In this document: positions 16,540-25,676 of the stretch, one piece after another
Layout: the number at the start of each line of letters is the position of its first letter
Position numbering within the stretch: the stretch's first letter is position 1
Assembly: GCA_002783205.1 (NCBI GenBank)
Contig: PFEY01000086.1
Coordinates: forward strand, 1-59,494
DNA: 59,494 bases
Direction: 5' to 3'
From: Rhodobacteraceae bacterium CG17_big_fil_post_rev_8_21_14_2_50_63_15
GTDB taxonomy: Bacteria > Pseudomonadota > Alphaproteobacteria > Rhodobacterales > Rhodobacteraceae
Position numbers and translations under genes: made by a program
The notes under the pieces: model-generated
What the model was told of the DNA's origin: nothing
The model's database searches: none
What the model saw: the letters and a program-made list of their open reading frames with translations, nothing else

Positions 16540-17175
16540 ATGGCTGGAGAAATTCCTGATCTTCAAGCCCAGGAACGCACGGGGACAGGCAAGGGCGCCG
16601 CTCGTGCAGCCCGCCGTAACGGCATGGTTCCGGGGATCGTATTCGGGGGCGAAAAAGCACCGCTTCCGATCAATATTCCGTTCAATGCGTTGCTCAAGCG
16701 GCTGCGCAAGGGGCGCTTCAAGTCGACGCTTTTCAACCTTCAGGTCGAAGGCCATGACGATGTCCGCGTGATCTGCCGCGACGTGCAGCGCGATGTGGTC
16801 AAGGACCTGCCGACGCATGTCGATTTCATGCGCCTGCGCCGCACCACGCGGGTGAACCTGTTCATCCATGTCGCATTCATCAATCACGAGGACTGCCCGG
16901 CGATACGCAAAGGTGGGGTTCTGACAGTGGTGCGCAACGAGGTCGAATTGAATGTCACCGCCGGCGAAATTCCGGATCATCTGACGGTGGATCTCGCCAA
17001 GATCGAAAAAGTCGGCGAAGTGGTGACAATTTCGCAGGTTGCACTTCCCGAAGGCGCGGAACTGGTGATCAAGGACCGTGATTTCGTGATCTGCAACATC
17101 TCTGCTCCCTCGGCGCTGAGATCAGGCGGCGGGGCCGACGAGGACGAGGACGAGGACGAGGAAGGCGAAGCCTGA
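16540..17175 (+). CDS. rplY: 50S ribosomal protein L25/general stress protein Ctc
   Basis: This 211-aa L25 of the long (Ctc/TL5) type binds 5S rRNA. The N-terminal domain contains [22 protein letters not shown] and the C-terminal domain [24 protein letters not shown] and [17 protein letters not shown]. It ends in a strongly acidic tail ([12 protein letters not shown]). The ATG at 16540 has GGAGAG upstream. It is followed after 28 bp by a clear hairpin terminator. In many Rhodobacterales rplY is followed by pth, as here, with one gene on the other strand between them. Confidence 0.94.
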   Translation: MAGEIPDLQAQERTGTGKGAARAARRNGMVPGIVFGGEKAPLPINIPFNALLKRLRKGRFKSTLFNLQVEGHDDVRVICRDVQRDVVKDLPTHVDFMRLRRTTRVNLFIHVAFINHEDCPAIRKGGVLTVVRNEVELNVTAGEIPDHLTVDLAKIEKVGEVVTISQVALPEGAELVIKDRDFVICNISAPSALRSGGGADEDEDEDEEGEA

Positions 17176-17203
17176 ACCGTTTTCGACCGCGCACGACCAT
17201 CAC

Positions 17204-17235
17204 ATGCGGTCTCCGATGCCGGAGGCCGCATTTTT
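17204..17235 (+). terminator. Rho-independent terminator after rplY
   Basis: ATGCGGTCTCCG (17204-17215) pairs with CGGAGGCCGCAT (17220-17231) with one G-U pair and a 4-nt loop, followed by TTTT. It lies between rplY and the converging FkbM-like gene, whose stop codon it touches. Confidence 0.85.
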
Positions 17236-17915
17236 CATGTCTCGCGCAGCTTGCGAAAGCCCAGAATGCGCCCACAGGACGGACCCGGATCATAGGTCAG
17301 CCCGGACTGCGACAGGCAGTCGACGATGCGCTTGATCACATGATCCGAATAGCGGCCCGGATGCAGTTCCATCATCACCGTGCGCACGAAGCCGGGCCAG
17401 GGCGCGTCAAAGAGCCGTTCCTCGGCCCCCTCGATGTCCATGATGACGACATCGGGGCGAAGGGTCTCCAAGAGATTGTCAAGCCCGAGATGCGGCACCT
17501 CGACCGCTGCGCCCGCTGCGCAATCCGCATCCGCCAGACGCGCCGCCCAGAAACTTTTGGCCGCATCAAAGCCGATCAGCGTCCCCGCGCCCGCCCGCCC
17601 CGCCACCGCGCCATGTAGGAGCTTGACCGCGCCCAGGCCGTTGCGCTCCAGATTGGCGCGGATGACCGGCAGCATCGCCGGATTGGCCTCGACCGTCGTC
17701 ACATTCTCGGACCCGGTAATGCGGGCGCAAAGGCAGGCGATAAAGCCGATGCCTGCCCCGAGTTCCAACACCCTTTGACCAGCGCGCAAACGCATCCGGG
17801 CGGCATGGGCCTCTTGCGCCTCATACCCACCCGAGGCGAGCTTGGCGGCAATCCTGTCGGTGAGCATTCCATCAGGCACCACGAGGGCCAGGCCGTCGAT
17901 CCGATACTCTGCCAT
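17235..17915 (-). CDS. FkbM family methyltransferase
   Basis: This 226-aa SAM-dependent methyltransferase has the SAM-binding motif LELGAGIG at 50-57 and later TTVEANP and [14 protein letters not shown], the FkbM signature. The family O-methylates varied sugars or antibiotics; the substrate cannot be told here. The ATG at 17915 has GGGG upstream and fits the family start; an upstream in-frame start at 17948 would add 11 residues. It converges with rplY and is divergent from pth. Confidence 0.82.
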   Translation of the reverse strand: MAEYRIDGLALVVPDGMLTDRIAAKLASGGYEAQEAHAARMRLRAGQRVLELGAGIGFIACLCARITGSENVTTVEANPAMLPVIRANLERNGLGAVKLLHGAVAGRAGAGTLIGFDAAKSFWAARLADADCAAGAAVEVPHLGLDNLLETLRPDVVIMDIEGAEERLFDAPWPGFVRTVMMELHPGRYSDHVIKRIVDCLSQSGLTYDPGPSCGRILGFRKLRET

Positions 17916-17989
17916 CTGGCCCCTGCCCCCGGTTGATTCCACGGCCACAAGGCCCTAGACCATCCTCACCAATCATGGGGGCATCGGCA

Positions 17990-18679
17990 ATGCAGCTCTT
18001 TGTCGGTCTGGGAAATCCGGGCGCAAAATATGCGCGGAACCGGCACAATGTCGGTTTCATGGCGGTGGATGAAATTCACCGGGCGCATGGCTTTGGCCCG
18101 TGGCGGGCGCGGTTTCAGGGCGAGGTGAGCGAGGGCATCCTTGGCGGCGAAAAAGTGATCCTGCTCAAGCCCGCGACCTTCATGAACCTCAGCGGGCAGT
18201 CGGTGGGCGAGGCGATGCGGTTCTACAAGATCGACCCCGCTGCGGTGACGGTGTTTCATGACGAGCTTGACCTCGCGCCGGCCAAGCTGCGCGTCAAGCA
18301 GGGCGGCGGCCATGCGGGCCATAACGGGCTGCGCTCGATCCACGCCCATATCGGCGAGACCTATCAACGGGTGCGCCTCGGCATCGGTCATCCGGGGCAC
18401 AAGGACCGGGTGGCACAATATGTGTTGCAGGACTTTGCCAAGACCGATGAGTCATGGCTGGCAGACCTCCTGCACGGCATCGCCGACGGTGCGCCCTGGC
18501 TGGCGCAGGGCAAGGCAGACCGGTTTCTCACGAAAGTGGCAAGCCATGTCAGCCCGCCGCGATCCTCAACGACATCGGGATCGGGCGCGGCCCCGCCTTC
18601 TGAGGTCAAGGCCGATCCCTCCAACACGCCATCAGACAGCCGAAACCCGCTGCAAAAACTGGTCGACCGGTTCCGCTGA
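17990..18679 (+). CDS. pth: Peptidyl-tRNA hydrolase
   Basis: Pth frees tRNA from peptidyl-tRNA that drops off ribosomes. The 229-aa protein has [18 protein letters not shown] (Asn9, catalytic His19), [18 protein letters not shown] and [14 protein letters not shown]. Beyond the core domain it carries a C-terminal tail of about 35 residues rich in Ser, Pro and Thr ending [11 protein letters not shown], seen in several alphaproteobacterial homologues. The start is ATG at 17990. Confidence 0.96.
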   Translation: MQLFVGLGNPGAKYARNRHNVGFMAVDEIHRAHGFGPWRARFQGEVSEGILGGEKVILLKPATFMNLSGQSVGEAMRFYKIDPAAVTVFHDELDLAPAKLRVKQGGGHAGHNGLRSIHAHIGETYQRVRLGIGHPGHKDRVAQYVLQDFAKTDESWLADLLHGIADGAPWLAQGKADRFLTKVASHVSPPRSSTTSGSGAAPPSEVKADPSNTPSDSRNPLQKLVDRFR

Positions 18680-18773
18680 GGCGCGCGGTTGCAGCACCCG
18701 AGGCGCGCGCTATAGTGCCGGTGAGACGCGGGCGCCAAGACGGCGTAAGGCTCGACCTGAAGGGACCATAGAG

Positions 18774-19118
18774 ATGACATTCATTGCGATGAACCGTTTT
18801 CAGGTGAAACCTGGCCATGAGACAGAATTCGAACGGATGTGGGCGGAGCGCCGGAGCCGCCTTGGCGAAGTACCGGGATTTCGCGAGTTTCGCCTGCTCA
18901 AGGGGCCAGAGGGTGCTGGCTACCGGCTCTATTCCAGCCATGTGCTGTGGGACAGCCGCGCGGCCTTTGAGGGGTGGACGAAATCCGAACAGTTCCGCGA
19001 CAGCCATCGCAATGCCGGTCAACAGGCAACCCGTGATGCAATGATCGGGCCGCCGCAATTCGAGGGGTTCGAGACGGTCCTGGTCGAAGGCAGAGACGCG
19101 GCAGGGGGAACAGAATGA
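18774..19118 (+). CDS. Antibiotic biosynthesis monooxygenase (ABM) domain protein
   Basis: This 114-aa protein has an ABM ferredoxin-like fold: FIAMNRFQVKPGHETEFERMW at the N-terminus, then FREFRLLKGPEG and YSSHVLWDSRAAFEGWTKSE. Small proteins of this type include haem-degrading HmoB/IsdG-like enzymes and quinol monooxygenases; I see no residues that decide between them. The ATG at 18774 has AGGGACCATAGAG upstream. The 3' end overlaps the DUF2237 gene by 4 nt, so the two are likely coupled. Confidence 0.8.
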   Translation: MTFIAMNRFQVKPGHETEFERMWAERRSRLGEVPGFREFRLLKGPEGAGYRLYSSHVLWDSRAAFEGWTKSEQFRDSHRNAGQQATRDAMIGPPQFEGFETVLVEGRDAAGGTE

Positions 19119-19489
19119 TGCAAAAGGACAAGTCGGTCAATGTCTTGGGGGGCGCACTTGAGACCTGCTCGCGCAATCCGCTGACCGGGTTTTTTCGCGA
19201 CGGTCACTGCAACACCTGCACCGAAGATCGCGGCAGCCACACGGTATGCGCGCTGATGACGGCAGAGTTTCTGGCATTCTCGAAATATGTCGGCAATGAC
19301 CTCAGCACCCCGCATCCCGAGTTTGGCTTTGCCGGGCTGAAGCCCGGCGATCAGTGGTGTCTGTGCGCCGCGCGATTCCTTCAAGCGCATGACGAGGGCT
19401 GCGCGCCGCAGGTGCGGCTTGAGGCCACGCATGAGCGCGCGCTCGAGATCGTGCCGCTCGTCATTCTCAAACAGCACGCCCCAGCCTGA
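19115..19489 (+). CDS. DUF2237 family cysteine-rich protein
   Basis: This 124-aa protein has VNVLGGALETCSRNPLTGFF, RDGHCNTCTEDRGSHTVCA, MTAEFLAFSKYVGNDLSTP and PGDQWCLCAARF, the recognised pattern of DUF2237. Seven conserved-looking cysteines including CxxC and CxC suggest metal binding or redox chemistry, but the family's function is not established. It is coupled to the ABM gene (4-nt overlap) and followed after 15 nt by an AhpD-like gene, so the three probably act together. Confidence 0.85.
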   Translation: MMQKDKSVNVLGGALETCSRNPLTGFFRDGHCNTCTEDRGSHTVCALMTAEFLAFSKYVGNDLSTPHPEFGFAGLKPGDQWCLCAARFLQAHDEGCAPQVRLEATHERALEIVPLVILKQHAPA

Positions 19490-19504
19490 GGAGAAAGCAC
19501 AGCC

Positions 19505-19900
19505 ATGGCCACGGTGCCCCTGATCGACGACGAGGGTGCGAGCGCCGAGGTGCGCGCCGTATTCGACGATATCCGCGCCACGCGCGGCAGCGATTTCATC
19601 AACAATTTCTGGCGTGCGCTGGCGCATGACCCGGCCCTGCTGCGCGCCACATGGGAGCGGCTCAAGGCGGTGATGGGCCCCGGCGCGCTCGATCCGCTAA
19701 CCAAGGAGATGATCTATATCGCGGTCTCGGTGGCCAATGGATGCAGCTATTGCGCGCATTCGCACACCGCGGCGGGGCGCGCCAAGGGCATGACACCCGA
19801 ACAGCATGGCGAGGTGATGGCCGTGATCGGCATGGCGGCGCAGACCAATGCGCTGGCGACCGCGCTGCAAGTGCCTGTGGACGAGGCCTTTCTGGCTTGA
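19505..19900 (+). CDS. Carboxymuconolactone decarboxylase/AhpD-like family protein
   Basis: This 131-aa protein has the AhpD-type redox motif CSYCAHSH (Cys80, Cys83, His87) and KEMIYIAVSVANGC before it. Members of this fold are peroxidase-linked disulfide reductases or lactone decarboxylases; the intact CxxC favours a redox role. The ATG at 19505 has GGAGAAAG upstream. It is the third gene of a small cassette after the ABM and DUF2237 genes and converges with trpB, with only 13 bp between stops. Confidence 0.85.
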   Translation: MATVPLIDDEGASAEVRAVFDDIRATRGSDFINNFWRALAHDPALLRATWERLKAVMGPGALDPLTKEMIYIAVSVANGCSYCAHSHTAAGRAKGMTPEQHGEVMAVIGMAAQTNALATALQVPVDEAFLA

Positions 19901-19913
19901 GGCGCCGCGCGCC

Positions 19914-21137
19914 TCAGATCTTCATGTCAAAGCCCAGATGCTTGGCGACGGTAAAGATGTCCTTGTCGCCGCGTCCGCACATGTTCATCACCAACAGATG
20001 ATCGGCGGGCAGGGTTGGGGCGATCTTCATCACATGGGCCAGCGCGTGGCTGGGCTCCAGGGCCGGAATAATGCCTTCGAGCGTGCAACTGAGCTGAAAC
20101 GCCTCCAGCGCCTCGACATCGGTGATCGAGACATACTTGGCGCGCCCGGTCTCGTGCAGCCAGCTATGCTCGGGGCCGATGCCGGGATAGTCGAGCCCGG
20201 CCGAGATCGAATGGCCTTCGAGGATCTGCCCGTCGGCATCCTGCAAGAGATAGGTGCGGTTGCCATGCAGAACACCAGGCCGCCCCCCGGTGAGCGATGC
20301 GCAATGCTCCATCCGCTCATCGACGCCATGGCCGCCCGCCTCAACCCCGATGATATTCACGGTCGGATCGTCGAGGAATGGGTAGAAAAGGCCCATCGCG
20401 TTCGACCCGCCGCCGATGGCCGCGACCAAAGTATCGGGCAGGCGGCCCTCGGCGGCCTGCATCTGCTCGCGCACCTCCTTGCCGATGATCGACTGGAAAT
20501 CGCGCACCATGGCCGGATAGGGATGCGGCCCCGCCACCGTGCCGATGCAATAGAAGGTGTCGCGCACATTCGTCACCCAATCGCGCAGCGCGTCGTTCAT
20601 CGCGTCCTTGAGCGTGCCGCGCCCCGAGGTGACGGGGATCACCTCGGCCCCCAGAAGGCGCATCCGGAACACGTTGGGCGCCTGCCGCTCGACATCATGC
20701 GCGCCCATGTAGACCACGCATTTGAGCCCGAACTTGGCGCAGACCGTGGCGGTGGCCACACCATGCTGTCCGGCGCCGGTTTCCGCGATGATCCGCTTCT
20801 TGCCCATGCGGCGGGCGAGGATGATCTGGCCCAGCACGTTGTTGATCTTGTGCGCGCCGGTATGATTGAGCTCGTCGCGCTTCATGTAGATCTTGGCGCC
20901 GGCCAGATGCTGCGTCAGCCGGTCGGCATAATAGAGCGGCGAGGGGCGGCCCACGTAATGCGTCCAGAGATCCTGCATCTCGGCCCAGAATGTCTGGTCG
21001 GTCTTGGCATGTTCATACTGCTCTTCCAGTTCCAGAATGAGCGGCATCAGGGTTTCCGAGACAAAGCGCCCGCCGAACATGCCGAATCGGCCCTTTTCGT
21101 CAGGACCGGTCATGAAGCTGTTGAAGAGATCGTTCAT
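19914..21137 (-). CDS. trpB: Tryptophan synthase beta chain
   Basis: TrpB condenses indole with serine using PLP. The 407-aa protein has [21 protein letters not shown] with PLP Lys97, [14 protein letters not shown] with the catalytic glutamate, [10 protein letters not shown] binding the phosphate, and GRGDKD at the C-terminus. The partner trpA is not in the window. Here trpB is separated from trpF by a methyltransferase and a GNAT gene on the same strand. Confidence 0.97.
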   Translation of the reverse strand: MNDLFNSFMTGPDEKGRFGMFGGRFVSETLMPLILELEEQYEHAKTDQTFWAEMQDLWTHYVGRPSPLYYADRLTQHLAGAKIYMKRDELNHTGAHKINNVLGQIILARRMGKKRIIAETGAGQHGVATATVCAKFGLKCVVYMGAHDVERQAPNVFRMRLLGAEVIPVTSGRGTLKDAMNDALRDWVTNVRDTFYCIGTVAGPHPYPAMVRDFQSIIGKEVREQMQAAEGRLPDTLVAAIGGGSNAMGLFYPFLDDPTVNIIGVEAGGHGVDERMEHCASLTGGRPGVLHGNRTYLLQDADGQILEGHSISAGLDYPGIGPEHSWLHETGRAKYVSITDVEALEAFQLSCTLEGIIPALEPSHALAHVMKIAPTLPADHLLVMNMCGRGDKDIFTVAKHLGFDMKI

Positions 21138-21218
21138 TGTCTCTGGCCTCTATCTTTCGGGAAACTCTGCCGATCAATAGGGGACGCGCTGAGGATTTTC
21201 CAGCGAAAAGCAGGGCTG

Positions 21219-21848
21219 TCAGAGCGCGCGGATCACATAGAGACGGGACCAGAGATCGGGCTCTGCGAGCAGAAAGGGCAAGAAGGGCTCCGAGCGTTGC
21301 ACAATTGCGATGCGGCCGCTGTCCACGAGGGCCTCAAGCACCACCTGAAAGCCTTGGGACTTCCATGTCGCCTCGAGCAGGTTGAAGACACCAAACCCGC
21401 CGGGGCGCATGACGCGGATCAGATGGATGAGGCTTTCGGGCGGGGCATGGCCGGGACCGAAGGCGCCGACACAGACAAAGCCCGCAAAGCTGTGATCTGC
21501 AAAGGGCAGGCCGCTGCCCATCTCCGCCTCGACCAGTTCGGCATAAATCCCAGTCGCCTGCGCGGCCGCCAGCATGCCGGGCGAGAGATCACAACCGGTG
21601 ATCGGGCCATAGCCAAGAACGTTGAGGCTTTCGCCGACCAGCCCGGTGCCGCAAGCGGCATCGAGCACCGGCCCCTCGGTCAGCCCCATGAAGCGGGCAA
21701 ACATCGCCGCGCCAAGGGCGGGGAGACGAAAACCGCGTGCCAGATTATCGGCGTCATAACTCTGCGCCCAGTCGTTGTAGAGGAGGCGGGACTGCTCGGG
21801 CGTCTTGGCGCCGTAGACATCGCTCAGATCATCTGGGTTGCGGGTCAT
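21219..21848 (-). CDS. Class I SAM-dependent methyltransferase
   Basis: This 209-aa protein has motif I VLDAACGTGLVGESL, GCDLSPGMLAAAQ, LPFADHSFAGFVCVGAF and VMRPGGFGVFNL, the usual class I layout. The N-terminal YNDWAQSYDADN resembles the Williams-Beuren/UbiE-like small-molecule methyltransferase group. No substrate can be assigned. It lies between trpF-GNAT and trpB with 66-81 bp gaps. Confidence 0.8.
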   Translation of the reverse strand: MTRNPDDLSDVYGAKTPEQSRLLYNDWAQSYDADNLARGFRLPALGAAMFARFMGLTEGPVLDAACGTGLVGESLNVLGYGPITGCDLSPGMLAAAQATGIYAELVEAEMGSGLPFADHSFAGFVCVGAFGPGHAPPESLIHLIRVMRPGGFGVFNLLEATWKSQGFQVVLEALVDSGRIAIVQRSEPFLPFLLAEPDLWSRLYVIRAL

Positions 21849-21914
21849 CGCGGCCTCTTGCTGATTTTACGGCCAAAGCATCGGGTGCCGCTTGAGCGAT
21901 GTCAACCGGATCGC

Positions 21915-22364
21915 CTAGTCGAGCGCGCGCTTGAAGCCCAGATGCGAGGCTGTGAAGCCAAGGCTCTCGTAAAAGCGGCGGCTGTCGCTGCGGGTCGCAT
22001 TCATCGTCAACTGGATCAGGCGACACCCGGCCGCGCGGGCGCGCGCCTCAACATCCTCGAACATCCGGTGGCCCAGACCCTGCCCGCGCAGAGGGCTGGC
22101 GATACGCACGCTTTCCACCTGTGCACGGCGTGCGGCCACGAGTGACAAACCGCTGACGAAGGTCAGCTGATAGGTTGCCACCACCGCCCCCGCCGTTTCA
22201 ACGCCCACGATCAGATGATTGCTGCCCTCGGCCTGCATCGCGTCGAAGGCCGCAAGGTAGTGGTTCATGTCAGCCATCTCGCGCCCCTGCCCCAGCATGT
22301 CATCGCGCAAGAGCGCCACGATCTGTGGCACCTCGTCACGGCGCGCCGGGCGAAAGGAGATCAT
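21915..22364 (-). CDS. GNAT family N-acetyltransferase
   Basis: This 149-aa single-domain GNAT has the acetyl-CoA binding signature [27 protein letters not shown] and the C-terminal [17 protein letters not shown]-terminal VAL-like strands and [18 protein letters not shown] are also consistent. The acceptor is unknown. The start overlaps the trpF stop, so it is probably translated with trpF. Confidence 0.82.
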   Translation of the reverse strand: MISFRPARRDEVPQIVALLRDDMLGQGREMADMNHYLAAFDAMQAEGSNHLIVGVETAGAVVATYQLTFVSGLSLVAARRAQVESVRIASPLRGQGLGHRMFEDVEARARAAGCRLIQLTMNATRSDSRRFYESLGFTASHLGFKRALD

Positions 22365-23005
22365 CCGCGGGCATTCGCGATGAAGGCGCGGATCAGGTCC
22401 GCATCCTTGACCCCCGGCGCGGATTCAACGCCCGAGGACACATCGAGTTGTCGCGCCCCGGTGCGCGCGATGGCCTCGGCCACATTGTCGGGGGTGAGAC
22501 CTCCGGCCAGCAGCCACGGCAGCGGCCAGTCGCGCCCTGCAATCAGCGTCCAGTCAAAAGCCAAGGCATTTCCGCCGGGCCGGGTGGCCCCCTTGGGCGA
22601 CTTGGCGTCAATCAGGAGTTGATCCGCCACCCCGGCGAAGAGGTCGATCTGCGCCAGATCGGCGGCCCCGGCGATGCCGATGGCCTTCATCACCGGCAGG
22701 CCATAGCGTGCCTTGACCTCGGCCACGCGCGCCGGACTCTCATGACCATGGAGTTGCAGCATGTCGAGCGGCACTGTCGCAGTCAGCGCATCAAGGGCCG
22801 CGTCATCGGCATCCACCGTGAGCGCCACCTTGGCGACACCCGGCGGAACGCCGAGCGCAAGGGCGCGCGCCTGATCCGGCGTGACATGGCGCGGAGACCT
22901 GTCAAAAAACACAAACCCGACATAAGCCGCACCCGCCGAGACCGCGACGGCCACGTCGGCAGTTGCGGTCAGGCCGCAAATCTTGATCCGCATGTCCTGT
23001 GGCAT
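22361..23005 (-). CDS. trpF: Phosphoribosylanthranilate isomerase
   Basis: TrpF carries out the third step of tryptophan synthesis. The 214-aa TIM barrel has IKICGLT with the catalytic cysteine, [36 protein letters not shown] and [14 protein letters not shown]. The start could be the ATG at 23005 or the one at 22993, which gives the usual MRIKICGLT. It follows lapA after 9 nt on the same strand and overlaps the GNAT gene. Confidence 0.95.
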   Translation of the reverse strand: MPQDMRIKICGLTATADVAVAVSAGAAYVGFVFFDRSPRHVTPDQARALALGVPPGVAKVALTVDADDAALDALTATVPLDMLQLHGHESPARVAEVKARYGLPVMKAIGIAGAADLAQIDLFAGVADQLLIDAKSPKGATRPGGNALAFDWTLIAGRDWPLPWLLAGGLTPDNVAEAIARTGARQLDVSSGVESAPGVKDADLIRAFIANARG

Positions 23006-23014
23006 GGCCCGTGC

Positions 23015-23365
23015 CTAGCTGGCCCGGTCGAGAAGCGCCAGAACCTCGTCGCGGCTCTCGTGCTGCGTGCCTTTGAGCCGGGCAACCTCGGCCCGTAAGC
23101 TGGCCAATTCGCGGGCGGTGCGCGCCGCCGCCACGCGCTCGCCCGCCTCACGGATCCACTCCCAGATAAAGCCCACAATCAGCCCCATCAGGATACCACC
23201 GAAAATGACGACAAACAGCGGCAGATCATAGGTCGGGTTGAGCGCCGCAAACCCGGAGAGTTCATCAGGCAACACCCGGAGCGTGACCACTCCACGATTG
23301 GCCAACGCAATCAGAACAAGCGCAAGGCCGAAGATCGCAATCGAGGCGTAACGGATATAGCGCAT
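23015..23365 (-). CDS. lapA: LapA-domain (DUF1049) inner-membrane protein
   Basis: This 116-aa protein has two hydrophobic segments (about 5-25 and 48-68) and a C-terminal coiled-coil-like stretch (ARTARELASLRAEVARLKG). It matches the LapA lipopolysaccharide-assembly domain. In enterobacteria LapA works with LapB to control LpxC and LPS levels; whether it does so here is not known. It lies 3 nt after ihfB, an order typical of Rhodobacterales. Confidence 0.82.
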   Translation of the reverse strand: MRYIRYASIAIFGLALVLIALANRGVVTLRVLPDELSGFAALNPTYDLPLFVVIFGGILMGLIVGFIWEWIREAGERVAAARTARELASLRAEVARLKGTQHESRDEVLALLDRAS

Positions 23366-23368
23366 GGC

Positions 23369-23650
23369 TTACTTACCGTTCAGTCGGTCGCGCAAGAGCT
23401 TGCCGGTCTTGAAGAAGGGAACAAATTTTTCTTCGACATCGACACTCTCGCCGGTGCGCGGGTTGCGCCCGGTGCGGGCATCGCGCTTCTTGACCGAAAA
23501 CGCGCCAAAGCCGCGCAACTCGACCCGGTTGCCATTGGCGAGGGCATCCGAGATCTCGGTAAAGATGGTATTGACGATACGTTCGACGTCACGCTGATAG
23601 AGATGCGGATTATCGTCTGCAATTTTCTGGATAAGTTCCGATCGGATCAT
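23369..23650 (-). CDS. ihfB: Integration host factor beta subunit
   Basis: This 93-aa HU/IHF DNA-bending protein begins [11 protein letters not shown] and has [20 protein letters not shown] and NPRTGESV with the intercalating proline region. [16 protein letters not shown] separates IHF-beta from HU. It pairs with IhfA to bend DNA about 160 degrees. It heads the ihfB-lapA-trpF run on the minus strand. Confidence 0.95.
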   Translation of the reverse strand: MIRSELIQKIADDNPHLYQRDVERIVNTIFTEISDALANGNRVELRGFGAFSVKKRDARTGRNPRTGESVDVEEKFVPFFKTGKLLRDRLNGK

Positions 23651-23958
23651 CGGTCGTTTCTCCCCCGGCCTTATGGTTTGGTCTTTCTAGGCAGCTGCGC
23701 CGACTATAGCCAGAATGCCGCAAATCCCAAATAGAAAGCCGGGGCCAAGAGGCGGAAATCTATGCCATTTTTCACCATTTCCTGCAAATATTCTCAAACA
23801 TGTCCGGTCTGAACCCGGGATATCGCCGCCATCTGTCGGTTGCTGCGGCGCGGCATTGCTGTGATTCGGATTGTGGCCCGGGGGTCAGACCCGCCGCGCA
23901 GATGTGGACTTTGCGCCGCAAGCGCCGCATGGTCTGGCGCAATCAGCACGAGACGCGC
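23651..23958. other. Gene-free region between ihfB and the nucleoside hydrolase
   Basis: This divergent region holds the promoters of ihfB (minus) and probably of the nucleoside hydrolase (plus). On the minus strand TATAGT near 23704-23709 is a possible ihfB -10 with a poor -35. The hydrolase frame stays open back to 23800, but that extension has no similarity to the family and is rich in Arg and Cys, so I do not treat it as coding. Confidence 0.5.
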
Positions 23959-24900
23959 ATGTCGGCACACAAGATCATCATCGACACCGACCCCGGACAG
24001 GATGACGCTGTAGCCATCCTGTTTGCCTTGGCCTGTCCCGAAGCGCTCGAGGTGCTGGCACTCACCTGTGTCGCGGGAAATGTGCAGCTCGAGATGACCA
24101 CCCGAAACGCGCGCAGGATCTGCGAACTGGCGGGCCGATGCGATCTGCCGGTCCATGCCGGGTGTGACCGGCCGATAGGGCGCGATCTGGTCACGGCAGA
24201 GCAGGTGCATGGCCGCTCTGGCCTCGATGGGCCGGATCTGCCAGAGCCCCTGATGCCGGTGCAGCGGGTGCATGCCGTCGATCTGATCATCGACACGCTG
24301 CACCGGCAGCCGTCGGGAAGCGTGACTCTGGTGGCGATCGGGCCGCTCACCAATATCGCGACGGCCTTTGAAGCAGCCCCCGACATCATTGAACGCGTTC
24401 ATGAAATCGTTCTGATGGGAGGCGCCTATGCGGCCCATGGCAATGTCACGCCGGTCGCCGAGTTCAACATCCATGTCGATCCGCAGGCAGCCGATATCGT
24501 GGTTCATTCGGGTGTGCCCCTCGTAATGCTGCCGCTTGATGTGACCCACAAGGTGTTGGTGACGCGGGCGCGCAACGCGGCGTTTCGTGCACTTGGCACC
24601 CCGGTGGGCCGGGCAGTCGCGGATCTGACCGGGTTCTTCGGGCGCTACAATGCCGAACGCCATGGCGCGGATGCGGCGCCGCTGCATGATCCCTGCACCA
24701 TCGGCTGGCTGCTGCGCCCTGATCTCTTTTCCGCGCGCCGGGTCAATGTCGCGATCGAGACGCAATCAGAGTTGACGATGGGCATGACGGTGGTGGACTG
24801 GTGGGGCGTCAGCGGGCACGCGGCCAATGCAACCTTTGTCCATGATGTCGATGCGGATGGTTTCTTCGCGTTTCTGACAGACAGGCTGGCACGGCTATGA
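23959..24900 (+). CDS. Inosine/uridine-preferring nucleoside hydrolase
   Basis: This 313-aa enzyme hydrolyses the N-glycosidic bond of nucleosides. The calcium-binding motif IIIDTDPGQDDA gives Asp9, Asp11, Asp15 and Asp16; VHGRSGLDG, TLVAIGPLTNIATAFE, VLMGGAYAAHGN, AEFNIHVDPQAA and HDPCTIGWLL follow in family order. Base preference cannot be told. I start at the ATG at 23959, where homologues begin. The stop overlaps the following GNAT gene by 4 nt. Confidence 0.9.
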   Translation: MSAHKIIIDTDPGQDDAVAILFALACPEALEVLALTCVAGNVQLEMTTRNARRICELAGRCDLPVHAGCDRPIGRDLVTAEQVHGRSGLDGPDLPEPLMPVQRVHAVDLIIDTLHRQPSGSVTLVAIGPLTNIATAFEAAPDIIERVHEIVLMGGAYAAHGNVTPVAEFNIHVDPQAADIVVHSGVPLVMLPLDVTHKVLVTRARNAAFRALGTPVGRAVADLTGFFGRYNAERHGADAAPLHDPCTIGWLLRPDLFSARRVNVAIETQSELTMGMTVVDWWGVSGHAANATFVHDVDADGFFAFLTDRLARL

Positions 24901-25343
24901 CAGCGCTCACCTTGGCGCGGCCCGACGATCTGGAACGGCTTTTGCCGCTGGTTGCAGCCTGTCACGCCGAAACCGGAATTGTGCAGGATGACAGCCTGCG
25001 CCGCGCCGCACTGGTGCCGGTGTTGGAGGGCAACCCGCATGCCGCCGTCTATCTCATCGGACCGCGGCGCACGCCCATCGGCTATGTCATGCTCAGTTTT
25101 GGCTGGTCACTGGAATTTGCCGGTCTCGACGGCACGGTTGATGAGATCTACATCCGCCCCACCGTGCGCAGGCGCGGGATTGGCACCGAGGTGATGAGCG
25201 CCCTGCCCCGTGCGTTGGCGGGGGCAGGCCTGAAGGCGCTGCATCTCATCCTCCGGCACGACAATCACGGGGCACGCAAACTCTATGAAAGGCTGCAATT
25301 CGTCGCCAGAGACGATGACATCCGGATGACACTCAAGCTCTAG
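24897..25343 (+). CDS. GNAT family N-acetyltransferase
   Basis: This 148-aa GNAT has DEIYIRPTVRRRGIGTEVMSAL as the acetyl-CoA loop and HDNHGARKLYERLQF at the C-terminus. The acceptor is unknown. It is translationally coupled to the nucleoside hydrolase (ATGA overlap), so a role in nucleoside salvage or modification is possible but unproven. Confidence 0.85.
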   Translation: MTALTLARPDDLERLLPLVAACHAETGIVQDDSLRRAALVPVLEGNPHAAVYLIGPRRTPIGYVMLSFGWSLEFAGLDGTVDEIYIRPTVRRRGIGTEVMSALPRALAGAGLKALHLILRHDNHGARKLYERLQFVARDDDIRMTLKL

Positions 25344-25676
25344 ACATTTGCCGGCCTGACCTGAGGGCAGGATGAGATCGGGATGAGGCCTGCCCGCGGT
25401 GGCAGGGTCGTTTGCGACATCCTTCGCCGGGAAGCGGTCCGCAAGCGCCCCAATGCTGCTTGCAGCCTTCGGTCGGAGGCGGCACCCCGGAATGGTCTCG
25501 CGCTTGGCAAAGACCGACTCGATCGGGGTCGGGTCAGGGCTCAAGGGCGGGGCAGGAAGAACAGCGACGCCCTTGCCGGCCGGTTTCGCCTGCGTCCGAC
25601 ATGGGGCGGCTCGGACACCGGGCCCCGGACAAGACGACGCCAGGCCCCGGCGCTGCGGTCAGATCCGCAACCGGGC
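25344..25676. other. Gene-free, GC-rich region
   Basis: This lies between the plus-strand GNAT gene and the minus-strand amidinotransferase-like gene, so both neighbours end here. Several frames are open because of the high GC, but none shows a ribosome-binding site or a recognisable domain. I saw no clear terminator or insertion-sequence ends. It may be an old gene remnant that I cannot identify. Confidence 0.4.

Noticed and set aside
19848-22145. A 765-codon open frame on the plus strand
   Set aside because: It lies antisense to trpB and the methyltransferase, which are clear genes. High GC with G/C third positions keeps antisense frames open; no domain is visible.
23800-23958. N-terminal extension of the nucleoside hydrolase
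   Set aside because: It is Arg/Cys-rich, precedes the conserved MxxxKIIIDTDPG start and has no similarity to the family.
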